Source: DATKNA01 sp963755755
Lineage (GTDB): Bacteria > Actinomycetota > Actinomycetes > Actinomycetales > Kineosporiaceae
DNA: 64,000 nucleotides
Reading direction: 5' to 3'
Assembly: GCA_963755755.1 (NCBI GenBank)
Contig: CAVWLJ010000004.1
Span: 124,001-188,000, forward strand
Shown here: one piece after another, positions 34,362 through 43,268 of the stretch
How the letters are laid out: each line of letters starts with the position of its first letter
How positions within the stretch are numbered: the stretch's first letter is position 1
The notes under the pieces: generated by a model
Seen by the model: the letters and a program-made list of their open reading frames with translations, nothing else
Databases searched by the model: none
What the model was told of the DNA's origin: nothing
Position numbers and translations under genes: made by a program

Positions 34362-35927
34362 GCTCCCTGCTCCTGTCCGGTCGAGCGGTCGATGGTGAGG
34401 GTCCCGACGCCGACGTCCGCGCGGACGAGCAGCACCGGCTGCGGTGAGGTGCGGAGGTCGACCTCGGCGTGCGGTCCGGACCGGGTGAGATCGGCGTCCG
34501 AGCCGGGCGAGGTGGCCCCGAGCCCGGCGCGGTTCTTCACGTTCCCCGCGCCGACGGAACCGACGACCCGCACGGCGACGCCGTCGGGGACGACGACCTG
34601 GAGCGTGCCCAGGCCCGACCCGGACGTCGACCTCGGCCGGGGAGGCCGGCCGTCGCACCGGGAACGGCGACCGAGCGCAGGTCGAGCCGGCCGGTGCCGA
34701 CGCCCAGCTGGTAGACGGTGGTCCCGGTGAGCGTGGTCGGCGTCCAGGTGCGCTGGCCCGCCCAGCTCGCCGGCCCGACCGCGCTCGCCGCCAGCGTGAC
34801 GGCCGCCAGGAGGATGCCGAGCGGCGCCAGCCCGCCGGCCCGGCGTCCGGAGAGCCCGGCGGCGACGATCCCCAGCCCGATGACCGCGAGCGCGACGCCC
34901 GCGGCGACCGCGACCATCGCGTGGTTCCCGCCGAGGACGAGGTCGACGCCGACGACGACGGCCGCCGCCAGCAGGGCGGCACCGAAGACCGCGCTGCTCA
35001 GCGCGTGCGACGGGCGGTGCGGGTCGGGCTTCGGCGCCCAGGGGCGGGGCGCCGGCACCGGCGCGGGCGGGGCCAGCACGGCCGCGGGAGCGGCCGTGCC
35101 GTAGGGAGCGTCGGTGCCCGTCGACCACCCCGAGGCCGTCCAGGCGGGGCCGGACGCCGAGGGCGGCGGGGGCGGAGTGCCGTAGGGCGGGGCCTCTCCA
35201 CCGTCGGGACGCGTGCCCGGCTCCGCAGCGCTCTCCGGGCCCTGCTCGGGGCTCGGGCTCGAGGGGGACGAGCCGGCCGTGCCCGGACCGCCGGAGGTGC
35301 CGCTCCCACCGGGAGCACCCCAGCCGCCACTCCTGCCAGCCGCCGCCCTGCCAGCCGCACCGCCCTGCCGGAGCCAGGACCGTGCCAGCCGCCACCGTGC
35401 CAGCCGCCGGACCACCGCGGACCACCGGGACCACCGGGACCACCGGGCCGGCGGTGATGCCGGCCACCGGCGAACCACCAGATCCCGAACACGATGAGCG
35501 CGACCAGCAGGAAGCCCCCGCCGAACGGATGCGGCCCGTACCAGTCGCCTCGCGCCCACCCGCTGGTGCCGAGGTCCGCGAGCACGCAGAGCACGCCGCC
35601 GATGAAGCCCGCCGTCACGACGCCGCGGAGCACCTCCTGGGCGTGGATGCGCCCGTCGGGGTGCGGGAGGAAGAGCCAGCCGAGGCCGTAGAGCAGGAGC
35701 CCGACGCCGCCGAAGATCGCCAGGATGATGAAGGCACCCCGGATCAGCAGCGGGTCGATGCCCCAGCGTCGGCCGAGGCCGGAGGCGACGCCCGCGAACC
35801 AGCGGCCGTCGTCGGGCCGCACCGCGCCGTAGCGGCGGATGCGGTCGAAGAACTGCGCCACACCGGGTCCCCCGGGCGGGGGCGCCTCGTCGATGGGCGG
35901 AGGGGAAGGAGGAGGCTGCGCTGTCAT
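34358..35927 (-). CDS. PspC-domain / LiaF-like membrane protein (EsrI-like), two frameshifts
   Basis: The N-terminal PspC domain (VASGLGRRWGIDPLLIRGAF and two helices, about residues 45-90) is followed by further helices and a Gly/Trp/His-rich stretch. Near 35350 the frame shifts into a Pro-rich linker, membrane helices and VYQLGVGTGRLDLRSVAV; near 34630 it shifts again into GLGTLQVVVPDGVAVRVVG and the LiaF-like beta repeats ending VGTLTIDRSTGQEQGA. It is likely the membrane inhibitor of the divergent kinase, as EsrI is in corynebacteria. The ATG at 35927 has CAGGTT 6 nt upstream (leaderless). Confidence 0.72.
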
Positions 35928-35939
35928 GACTCCAACCTG

Positions 35940-36063
35940 CCGCCGGGCCACGGCTCAGGGATATCGGGGACACCCCTGAGCGCACCCTGAGCGGCACCCC
36001 TGAATCCGCCAGGGGCGTCCCTGGTCCTGCTCCCGGACGTGCAGGAGCGAGGTCGCGGGGGGT
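35940..36063. promoter_or_regulatory. Divergent esrI / esrSR control region with CCCTGA repeats
   Basis: Between the two -10 boxes (CAGGTT 35934-35939 minus; CATGAT 36064-36069 plus) lie an inverted pair GCTCAGGG (35953-35960) / CCCTGAGC (35974-35981), direct copies CCCTGAGC (35985-35992) and CCCTGAAT (35998-36005), and CCAGGG-GCGT-CCCTGG near 36009-36024. The 11- and 13-bp spacing of the direct copies suggests regulator binding on one DNA face, presumably the adjacent LuxR-type regulator. Confidence 0.6.
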
Positions 36064-36075
36064 CATGATGGAGCC

Positions 36076-37449
36076 GTGGCGACGACGAGCAAGCAGGGCA
36101 CCGACCGGCGGGACGCGCCGGTGGCCCCCGCGCGCTCGGCCTGGGTGCCGTCGCCGGTCGTCCCGGTCGTGCCGCCGCAGCGGCCGCCGCTGGTCCGCCC
36201 GGCGTCCGGGCGGGTGATCGCCGGCGTCGCCGCCGGCCTCGCCGCGCACCTCGGCTTCCCGGTCCGCCTGGTGCGGATCGCCCTCGTTCTCGGCGTCGGG
36301 CTCGGCGGCGCGGGCGCCGTCCTCTACCTGTGGCTGTGGGCGCTGGCGCCGTCCGCACAGACCGTCCCGGCGCCGCAGACCGGCACCGTCGCCCCTCCTC
36401 CCGTGGCGAGTTCAGCCGCGCCCGCCGCCCCGTCGCCCGCCCGCCCGCCGTGGGCCGCGGGTCCGCCCGCCGGCCGCGTCGCCGACCTGCTCATCGGCGG
36501 CCTGCTCCTGCTCGCCGGCGGCGCCCTGCTCGGCGAACGCTTCGGCTACGACATCTCGCTGTCGATCGTGCTCCCGCTGCTCGTGGTGCTCGGCGGCGCC
36601 GTGCTCGCGTACACCCAGCTCGACGAGGTCGAGCGGTCGCGGTGGGCCAGCTTCGCCGGAGGAAGCACCCGGGGGGCGCTCCTCCGCGTCGTCGCGGGCC
36701 TGGTGCTCGTGCTCGTCGGCGTCGTGCTCGTCGTCGTCCAGGGCGACCTGGCCTCCGCCGGGCGCGTGCTCGTCGCCGCGGTCGCCGTCCTGGCCGGCGC
36801 CGCCGTCGTCCTCGCGCCGTGGGGGGTCCGGCTCTGGCGCGATCTGGACGCCGAGCGCGCGGCCCGCGCCCGCGAGACGGAGCGGTCGGAGATCGCCGCG
36901 CACCTGCACGACTCCGTGCTGCAGACCCTCGCCCTGATCCAGCGCCGCAGCGACGACCCCGTGCAGGTCGCCCGGCTCGCCCGCGCCCAGGAGCGTGACC
37001 TGCGGACGTGGCTCTACGGCGGCGATCCGGTGGACGCCGGGAGCGTCGCCGCCCAGCTGAAGGCCGCCGCGGCGGAGGTCGAGGACCGGCACGGCGCCTC
37101 CATCGAGGTCGTCGTCGTCGGCGACCGCCCCGCGGACGACCGCACCACCGCCCTCGTCGCCGCGCTGCGCGAGGCCATGGTCAACGCCGTCAAGCACGGG
37201 CAGCCGACGTCGTCGGCCCCCGTGCAGGTGTACGTGGAGGCCGGCGCGGACGGCGTGGAGGCGTTCGTGCGCGACCGCGGCCCCGGGTTCGACCCGGACG
37301 CCGTGCCCGCCGACCGCCTCGGCGTCCGGGAGTCGATCGTGGCGCGGATGCAGCGGCACGGCGGCAGCGCCACCGTCCGCAGCACCTCGGGCGAGGGCAC
37401 GGAGGTCCGACTCGAGATGCCGGCCGGCCCCGCGGAGGCGACGCCGTGA
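36076..37449 (+). CDS. PspC-domain sensor histidine kinase (EsrS-like)
   Basis: A 457-residue kinase: N-terminal PspC segment (VIAGVAAGLAAHLGFPVRLV), about six membrane helices (residues 70-260), HisKA_3 dimerisation domain with phosphoacceptor H278 in HLHDSVLQTLALIQ, and an HATPase domain with REAMVNAVKHG and DRGPGFDPDAVP. Such kinases sense envelope damage through their membrane and PspC parts. GTG start 6 nt after CATGAT. The stop overlaps the response-regulator start (GTGA). Together with the divergent PspC/LiaF protein it matches the EsrISR layout. Confidence 0.88.
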   Translation: MATTSKQGTDRRDAPVAPARSAWVPSPVVPVVPPQRPPLVRPASGRVIAGVAAGLAAHLGFPVRLVRIALVLGVGLGGAGAVLYLWLWALAPSAQTVPAPQTGTVAPPPVASSAAPAAPSPARPPWAAGPPAGRVADLLIGGLLLLAGGALLGERFGYDISLSIVLPLLVVLGGAVLAYTQLDEVERSRWASFAGGSTRGALLRVVAGLVLVLVGVVLVVVQGDLASAGRVLVAAVAVLAGAAVVLAPWGVRLWRDLDAERAARARETERSEIAAHLHDSVLQTLALIQRRSDDPVQVARLARAQERDLRTWLYGGDPVDAGSVAAQLKAAAAEVEDRHGASIEVVVVGDRPADDRTTALVAALREAMVNAVKHGQPTSSAPVQVYVEAGADGVEAFVRDRGPGFDPDAVPADRLGVRESIVARMQRHGGSATVRSTSGEGTEVRLEMPAGPAEATP

Positions 37450-38120
37450 GCGCCCCGGTCCGGATCGTCCTCGTCGACGATCACGGCATGTTCCGCAGCG
37501 GCGTCCGCGCCGAGCTCGCCGCCGAGTCCACGATCGAGGTCGTCGGCGAGGCCGCGGACGTGCCGACCGCGGTCGCCGTCGTCCACGCCACCCGCCCGGA
37601 CGTCGTGCTCCTCGACGTCCACCTGCCCGGCGGCCTCGAGCGGCCCGGGGGGCGGGAGGTGCTGCACGCCTGCGCCGACCTGCTCGGCGGCGACCACCCG
37701 GTGCGGTTCCTGGCACTCTCGGTCTCGGACGCCGCCGAGGACGTCATCGCCGTCATCCGGGCCGGAGCGCGCGGCTACGTGACCAAGACGATCTCGGGCC
37801 CGGAGCTCTCCGCGGCCGTGCACCGGGTCGCCGACGGGGACGCCGTCTTCTCGCCCCGGCTCGCCGGGTTCGTGCTCGACGCCTTCGGGGCGGGTGCCGG
37901 CGAGGTCGCCAGCGTGGACGACGAGCTCGACCGGCTCACGCAGCGCGAGCGCGAGGTCATGCGGCTCATCGCCCGCGGCTACGCGTACAAGGAGGTCGCG
38001 AAGGAGCTGTACCTGTCGGTGAAGACCGTGGAGACCCACGTCTCGGCGGTGCTGCGCAAGCTGCAGCTCTCCAACCGGTACGAGCTCACCCGCTGGGCCG
38101 CCGACCGCCGGCTGCTCTGA
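37446..38120 (+). CDS. LuxR-type response regulator (EsrR-like)
   Basis: A 224-residue NarL-family regulator: receiver with VLVDDHGMFRSGVRAELAA and phosphoacceptor D57 in LLDVHLPGG, switch lysine in YVTKTISGPEL, and helix-turn-helix LTQREREVMRLIARGYAYKE ... VKTVETHVSAVLRKLQL. Cognate partner of the overlapping kinase gene. It probably binds the repeats in the 35.94-36.06 kb divergent region. It ends 3 nt from the convergent deacetylase gene. Confidence 0.92.
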   Translation: MSAPVRIVLVDDHGMFRSGVRAELAAESTIEVVGEAADVPTAVAVVHATRPDVVLLDVHLPGGLERPGGREVLHACADLLGGDHPVRFLALSVSDAAEDVIAVIRAGARGYVTKTISGPELSAAVHRVADGDAVFSPRLAGFVLDAFGAGAGEVASVDDELDRLTQREREVMRLIARGYAYKEVAKELYLSVKTVETHVSAVLRKLQLSNRYELTRWAADRRLL

Positions 38121-38123
38121 GAC

Positions 38124-38846
38124 TCACCCGGTCGCGAGCACCCGGAACGCCTCGGCCAGGCGCCCGTCCGGCAGCCCGCCCGCGACGGCGTTCGCCAGGC
38201 CCCAGCCCCGGATCCGGTCCTCCAGGTCGTCGACGTGCGCGGTCTGGCTCTTGTGCGCGCGCAGCGCCGCGATCTTCGCGTCGAAGGTCTCGGTGACGTC
38301 CACGTAGTGGTCGGACTGCGGGTGGGCCATCACCCAGCAGTCCGGCACCACCCAGGGGTCGAGGCCCTCGTCGTGCAGCAGGTCGGGATAGGCGAAGGGG
38401 TTGCGGGCCGCCGGGTAGACGGCGCGGACGGAGGCCTCGCCCGCGGCGAGGTGATCCGGGTGGCTGGCGCCGATGCGGTCCCAGTTCCGCTCCGGCGACT
38501 GGAACACCATGCGCTGCGGGCGCACCTGCCGGATCACCCGGACGATGGCGCGCTGGAGGTCGTGGTTCGGCTCCAGCCAGCCGTCGTGGAAGCCGTCGAG
38601 GAACCGCACGTCGTCGACGCCCACCGCGGCGGCGGCGTCCCGCTGCTCCTGCTCGCGGATCGCGGGCATGAGCTCGCGCGGGGTGTCGTCGAAGCCGCCC
38701 TGGTCGCCCCGGGTGCACAAGAGGTAGGTGACCGCGAGCCCGGCGCGGGTCCAGGTCGCGACGGTGCCGGAGGCGCCGAAGTCCAGGTCGTCGGGGTGCG
38801 CGGCCACGCAGAGCACGCGCTGGACGTCGGAGTCGTCGAGAGGCAC
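38124..38846 (-). CDS. LmbE/PIG-L family zinc deacetylase
   Basis: A 240-residue protein with AHPDDLDFG (zinc ligands His, Asp) at the N-terminus, TRGDQGGFD, and a later histidine in GASHPDHLAAGEA. The family removes N-acetyl groups from sugar conjugates (MshB, Mca of mycothiol metabolism); this one is nearest to the Mca/MshB type by look but lacks clear identifying features. GTG start with TAGCAT 6 nt upstream. Confidence 0.85.
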   Translation of the reverse strand: MPLDDSDVQRVLCVAAHPDDLDFGASGTVATWTRAGLAVTYLLCTRGDQGGFDDTPRELMPAIREQEQRDAAAAVGVDDVRFLDGFHDGWLEPNHDLQRAIVRVIRQVRPQRMVFQSPERNWDRIGASHPDHLAAGEASVRAVYPAARNPFAYPDLLHDEGLDPWVVPDCWVMAHPQSDHYVDVTETFDAKIAALRAHKSQTAHVDDLEDRIRGWGLANAVAGGLPDGRLAEAFRVLATG

Positions 38847-38858
38847 CCCGTCATGCTA
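38847..38858 (-). promoter_or_regulatory. Leaderless promoter of the LmbE-type gene (-10 TAGCAT)
   Basis: Minus-strand TAGCAT (38853-38858), 6 nt, GTG 38846. The -10 overlaps the stop of the upstream hydrolase gene. Confidence 0.65.
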
Positions 38859-39782
38859 GGGCGGCGCGCCGACCTCGGGCCCGCGCTAGCGGCCGGACGA
38901 GCTCGGTGAGGATCTCCCCGATCCGCCCGGCCTCGATCGACAGGTGGCCGTCGCCGGACGAGCAGGTGCGCCGTCGCGTGCGGTAACCGGGCCGCCAGCC
39001 AGGCGCCGTGCGTCCGGGGGGACCATGAGGTCGAGGTCGCCCTGCCACACGAACGTGGGCACCCGGACGTCGCCGAGCTCGAACCCCCAGGGCCGGGTGA
39101 AGGCGAGGTCGTCGTCCAGCCACCCCTCGACGCCGGGCGCCAGGGCGGCGCCCATGCCGGCGGCGAGGTCCTCGCCGAGCTCGCCGGAGAGCACGGCGCG
39201 GTCGACGTCGGGGAGCAGGGTCGCCAGCTCCTCGACGATCTGCTCCGGCGTCGCCGCGAGGAGGCCGGGCCGGGCCGCCTCGAGGTACTCCCGCAGCGGG
39301 CCCTCCCCGGTCAGGGCGGCGCCGAACTCGTCGAGGTTGTCCTGGCCCATCCCGGCCAGGAAGTCCAGGTCGGGCGCACCGAACGGAGCCGCACCCGCGA
39401 TCGACGCGACCGCGGTGACGCGCTCCGGGAGCAGGGCCGCGGTGGCGAGGGCGTGCGGTCCGCCGCCGCTGGCGCCCATCACGGCGACCCGGTCCAGGCC
39501 GAGGTGGTCCAGGACCGCCTCGACGTCCGCCGCGACGTCCCCCACCGAGCGGCCCGGGTCCGGGTCCGACCCCGCGTAGCCGGGCCGCGTCGGGCGCACC
39601 AGCCGGACGCCGAGCTCCTCGACGGCGCGGACGACGTACCGGTCGGGCATGCCGCAGGACGGCGTGCCGTGGTGGTCGACGACGGGGACCCCGTCGGCCG
39701 GGCCGGCCAGCCAGACGTCCAGCCGTCGTCCGTCGGGCAGCAGGACGACGGTGCGCTCGGCCGTTCCGTCCGGATCTGTCAC
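38851..39782 (-). CDS. Alpha/beta hydrolase, two compensating frameshifts near the C-terminus
   Basis: About 310 residues. Oxyanion/first-strand region DHHGTPSCGMP, nucleophile elbow GASGGG, and catalytic acid region WQGDLDLMVPPD. After DARRL the frame must change twice within about 60 bp (near 38,995 and 38,955) to read AARLPHATAHLL and then SGDGHLSIEAGRIGEILTEL with the catalytic histidine; unshifted it loses this end. GTG 39782 is 6 nt from CATACT (leaderless). Substrate unknown. Confidence 0.8.
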
Positions 39783-39879
39783 GCCGCCAGTATGGCGATC
39801 CGACCCGGTGCCACCCGCCGAGGTCGCGCGGCGTCGTCGCCCCACGGTGTCGGTGCCGGGACGTACGCTGGCTGGCGAG

Positions 39880-42375
39880 ATGAGCACCCTCTTCGACGAC
39901 CTCCCCCTGCCCGGCGTCCCGGCGTCCGATCCCGCGGACGAGGAGAAGCCACCCGGCGGCCTCGCGATCCGGGTTCCGGCGTCCGGTTCGGCCGGGAGCG
40001 CGCCGGACGGGAGGGCGACGCCGTCCGCGGACCGTGCCGAGACCCGGGCGGCGAGCGACGCTGCTCGCAGCAAGCGCGTCGCCGCCCTGCTCGAGGGCCT
40101 CAACGAGCAGCAGCGGGCCGCCGTCCTGCACGAGGGGTCACCGCTGCTCATCATCGCGGGCGCCGGATCGGGCAAGACGCGGGTGCTCACCCACCGCATC
40201 GCCTACCTGCTCGCCGCCCGCGGCGTCCGGCCCGGCCAGGTCCTCGCCATCACCTTCACGAACAAGGCCGCCGGCGAGATGCGCGAGCGCGTCGAGGGCC
40301 TCATCGGGCCCGCGGCGCAGACGATGTGGGTGTCGACCTTCCACTCGGCCTGCGTGCGGATCCTGCGGCGCGAGGCGACCAAGGTCGGGCTGCGCTCGAA
40401 CTTCTCCATCTACGACGCGGCCGACAGCCAGCGGCTGATGGCCCTGGTGTGCCGCGAGCTGGACCTGGACCCCAAGCGGTACCCCCCGAGGTCCTTCAGC
40501 GCACAGGTCAGCAACCTCAAGAACGAGCTGGTCGACGAGGAGAGCTACGCCGCGACGATCAGTCAGGGGGGCGAGGGCACCCACACCGAGCGGATGCTCG
40601 CCGAGGCCTACACCGCCTACCAGCGGCGGCTGCGGCAGGCCAACGCCCTCGACTTCGACGACCTCATCATGACGACGGTCAACATCCTGCAGGCCTTCCC
40701 CGACGTCGCCGAGCACTACCGCCGCCGGTTCCGGCACGTGCTCGTCGACGAGTACCAGGACACCAACCACGCCCAGTACAGCCTCGTGCGCGAGCTCGTC
40801 GGCGGTGCGCTCTCGCAGGTCCTGGCGCGCGCCGAGCACGACGAGCCGGAGCCCGAGGACGCCGTGGCCCCGGCCGAGCTCACCGTCGTCGGCGACGCCG
40901 ACCAGTCGATCTACGCGTTCCGCGGCGCGACGATCCGGAACATCCTCGAGTTCGAGGACGACTACCCGAACGCCCGCACGATCCTGCTCGAGCAGAACTA
41001 CCGGTCGACGCAGACGATCCTGACGGCCGCCAACGCCGTCATCGAGCGCAACCCGGAGCGCAAGCCGAAGCGGCTCTGGACGGACGCCGGCGCCGGCCCG
41101 AAGATCATCGGCTACGTGGCCGACAACGAGCACGACGAGGCGTCGTTCATCGCCGAGGAGATCGACCGGCTGACGGACACCGGGGAGGCCCGGCCCGGAG
41201 ACGTCGCCGTCTTCTATCGCACGAATGCGCAGTCCCGGGCCCTGGAGGAGGTCTTCGTCCGGGTCGGGCTGCCGTACAAGGTCGTCGGCGGCACCCGGTT
41301 CTACGAGCGCCGCGAGGTCAAGGACGCGCTCGCCTACCTCCGCGTCATCGCCAACCCCGCGGACACCGTCAACCTGCGCCGGATCCTCAACGTGCCCAAG
41401 CGGGGGATCGGCGACCGGGCCGAGGCCTGTGTCGGGGCGCTCGCCGACCGGGAGCGGATCTCCTTCAACGAGGCCCTGTTCCGGGCGGCCGACGCGCCCG
41501 GCATCGCGACGCGCTCTGTCGCCGCGGTGAACGCGTTCACCGCGCTGCTCGACGAGCTGCGCACCCTGGCGGAGGGCGGTGCCGGCCCCGCCACCCTGCT
41601 CGAGGCGGTCCTCGAGCAGACCGGGTACCTGGCCGAGCTGCGCGCCAGCCACGACCCGCAGGACGAGTCCCGGATCGAGAACCTCTCCGAGCTCGTCGCC
41701 GTCGCGCAGGAGTACGAGGGCACGGCGGCGGAGCCGACGTTGACGGAGTTCCTCGAGCAGGTCTCGCTGGTGGCGGACTCCGACGAGGTGCCCGACGAGG
41801 CGATCGCCGACGGCGCGCACGACGCGGGCGCGGACGGCGGCGTCGTGACGCTCATGACGCTGCACACCGCCAAGGGCCTGGAGTTCCCGGTCGTGTTCCT
41901 CACCGGGCTCGAGGACGGCACCTTCCCGCACATGCGCTCGCTCGCGGACCCCAAGGAGCTGGCCGAGGAGCGCCGGCTCGCCTATGTCGGGATCACCCGG
42001 GCCCGGCAGCGGCTCTACCTCTCCCGCGCCGCCGTCCGGAGCGCCTGGGGGCAGCCGACGTACGCGCCGGCCAGCCGCTTCCTCGGCGAGGTGCCGCCGG
42101 AGCTCGTCGACTGGCGGCGCTCGGAGTCGACGATGGCGCGGCCGTCGTCGCAGCCGGCGGTGGCTCGGCTGGCGTCCCGGCCCGGCGTGAACTCGCCCGG
42201 CAACCGCGAGGTGATCCACCTCGAGCCGGGCGACCGCGTCACCCATGACGCGTTCGGCCTCGGAACGGTGATCGAGGTCGAAGGCGCGGGCGACCGGAGC
42301 GTCGCGAAGGTCGACTTCCGCGACCAGGGCGTCAAGCGCCTGCTCCTGCGCTACGCCCCCGTCGAGAAGCTCTGA
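39880..42375 (+). CDS. pcrA: ATP-dependent DNA helicase PcrA/UvrD
   Basis: An 831-residue superfamily 1A 3'-5' helicase for repair and replication restart. Q motif LNEQQRAAVLHEGSPLL, Walker A GAGSGKTRVLTHR, motif II VDEYQDTN, motif III GDADQSIYAFRGA, motif IV QNYRST, motif V VTLMTLHTAKGLEF and motif VI YVGITRARQRLYLSRA are all present. About 60 disordered residues precede the Q motif, and the C-terminal region ends in a Tudor-like GDRVTHDAFGLGTVIEVEG. Linkage to sucCD is as in mycobacteria. Start chosen at ATG 39880 (TACGCT 10 nt upstream). Confidence 0.96.
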   Translation: MSTLFDDLPLPGVPASDPADEEKPPGGLAIRVPASGSAGSAPDGRATPSADRAETRAASDAARSKRVAALLEGLNEQQRAAVLHEGSPLLIIAGAGSGKTRVLTHRIAYLLAARGVRPGQVLAITFTNKAAGEMRERVEGLIGPAAQTMWVSTFHSACVRILRREATKVGLRSNFSIYDAADSQRLMALVCRELDLDPKRYPPRSFSAQVSNLKNELVDEESYAATISQGGEGTHTERMLAEAYTAYQRRLRQANALDFDDLIMTTVNILQAFPDVAEHYRRRFRHVLVDEYQDTNHAQYSLVRELVGGALSQVLARAEHDEPEPEDAVAPAELTVVGDADQSIYAFRGATIRNILEFEDDYPNARTILLEQNYRSTQTILTAANAVIERNPERKPKRLWTDAGAGPKIIGYVADNEHDEASFIAEEIDRLTDTGEARPGDVAVFYRTNAQSRALEEVFVRVGLPYKVVGGTRFYERREVKDALAYLRVIANPADTVNLRRILNVPKRGIGDRAEACVGALADRERISFNEALFRAADAPGIATRSVAAVNAFTALLDELRTLAEGGAGPATLLEAVLEQTGYLAELRASHDPQDESRIENLSELVAVAQEYEGTAAEPTLTEFLEQVSLVADSDEVPDEAIADGAHDAGADGGVVTLMTLHTAKGLEFPVVFLTGLEDGTFPHMRSLADPKELAEERRLAYVGITRARQRLYLSRAAVRSAWGQPTYAPASRFLGEVPPELVDWRRSESTMARPSSQPAVARLASRPGVNSPGNREVIHLEPGDRVTHDAFGLGTVIEVEGAGDRSVAKVDFRDQGVKRLLLRYAPVEKL

Positions 42376-42416
42376 CCCGCGGTCAGCCGGCCGGCAGCGG
42401 GACGTGGTCGGGGCGA

Positions 42417-42915
42417 TCAGGACGCGGCGGCGGGCCGTCGCAGGGTGAGGTCGTTGCAGGCCTCGCAGACGGACTCCGGGATGATGCCCCGGCGCATGAG
42501 CACGCCGAAGACGGCGCATCCGATGCAGAACCCGGCGAGCGACTCGAGGGCGGCGGCCACGACGACGAGCGCGACGACTCACGCGGGCACCTGGAGCCGC
42601 TCCGAGCAGGGCGAGGACGAGGGCGAGCGAGGAGAGCGCCGCCCCCATGCCCTGGGCGAAGCGCTTGGGCGGTCCCGGGACCGGCCGCGGCGCGACGGGG
42701 AGCCGTGGCCTCAGCCAGCGAGTGACGACCAGGCCGAGCGGGCTGAAACGGGGTCCGTTGACGACGCGCGCGACGAAGCCGTAGGCGAGCACCGCGACCA
42801 GCGGCCACCAGCCGGTGAGGACGTAGGACGTCGCGAGCAGCACGACGCCGCCGGCGACGAGGCGTGCGGAGATCTCGTCGACCGGATTCGGGAACGAGGG
42901 GACCGTGAAGGACAT
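42417..42915 (-). CDS. DUF4395 membrane protein, one frameshift
   Basis: The N-terminal part has PNPVDEISARLVAGGVVLLA, a helix, FVARVVNGPRFSPLGLVVTR and PPKRFAQGMGAALSSLALVL. At about 42575 the frame must shift by one; VVALVVVAAALESLAGFCIG and the C-terminal double-cysteine part (FCIGC ... ESVCEACNDL) then follow to the stop at 42417. About 165 residues. DUF4395 proteins often travel with thioredoxins and sulfurtransferases, and here the gene is preceded by a cysteine-ending leader peptide, supporting a link to sulfur metabolism. Confidence 0.82.
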
Positions 42916-43268
42916 GGGGCCTCCGAGCCGGGCGAGGGGCGAGGGCGCAGCCGACCTGGAGCAGGGCGTCCCTCGGGGGGCGCGGCGCGCGGCCGCGCGG
43001 GTGGGCGTCAGCCCTGACAGGCCTCGCTGACGACACGCATGAGATCGACGTGGAGACGCCTCACGAGCCGCACGCGAGCCTCCTGCTCTACGCTTGCCCG
43101 GCGCGCCGTCGCGCAGGGCCAGGTCGACACCCGGGGCACCCCGCCGAGGAGGAGGGTTGCCGGCCAGCGAGCCGGGGCTTGGCGCTGGCACTCATGACCG
43201 CGCGATCACGCTAGGCAGCTACCGGCGCGGGCGTCAACGCCCGTCTCGCTCGGCGGACGGCTGCGTGG
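42916..43268. other. Upstream region of DUF4395 gene, with leader peptide
   Basis: 353 nt without a long gene. The only coding signal is the 21-residue leader peptide at 43008-43073. Between it and the DUF4395 ATG are about 90 nt of extremely GC-rich sequence able to fold (for example GGCCGCGCG stretches). The rest, 43074-43268, showed no further gene. Confidence 0.55.
43008..43073 (-). CDS. Cysteine-containing attenuator leader peptide
   Basis: A 21-codon reading frame, GTG start, encoding VRLVRRLHVDLMRVVSEACQ then G and stop. It matches the actinobacterial putative leader peptide pattern (basic start, HVDL core, cysteine near the end) found before sulfur-assimilation and sulfurtransferase genes. 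AGGAGG (43079-43084) lies 5 nt upstream, a far stronger ribosome-binding site than those of neighbouring genes. Slow decoding of the cysteine codon would sense cysteine supply and change expression of the DUF4395 gene 92 nt downstream (inference from known cysteine attenuation). Confidence 0.78.
   Translation of the reverse strand: MRLVRRLHVDLMRVVSEACQG

Noticed and set aside
40138..43191. A 1,017-codon minus-strand frame opposite pcrA
   Set aside because: Mostly antisense to a well-supported helicase gene; long open frames on the opposite strand are expected at this GC content. Only its 5' part (DUF4395, from 42915) is real.
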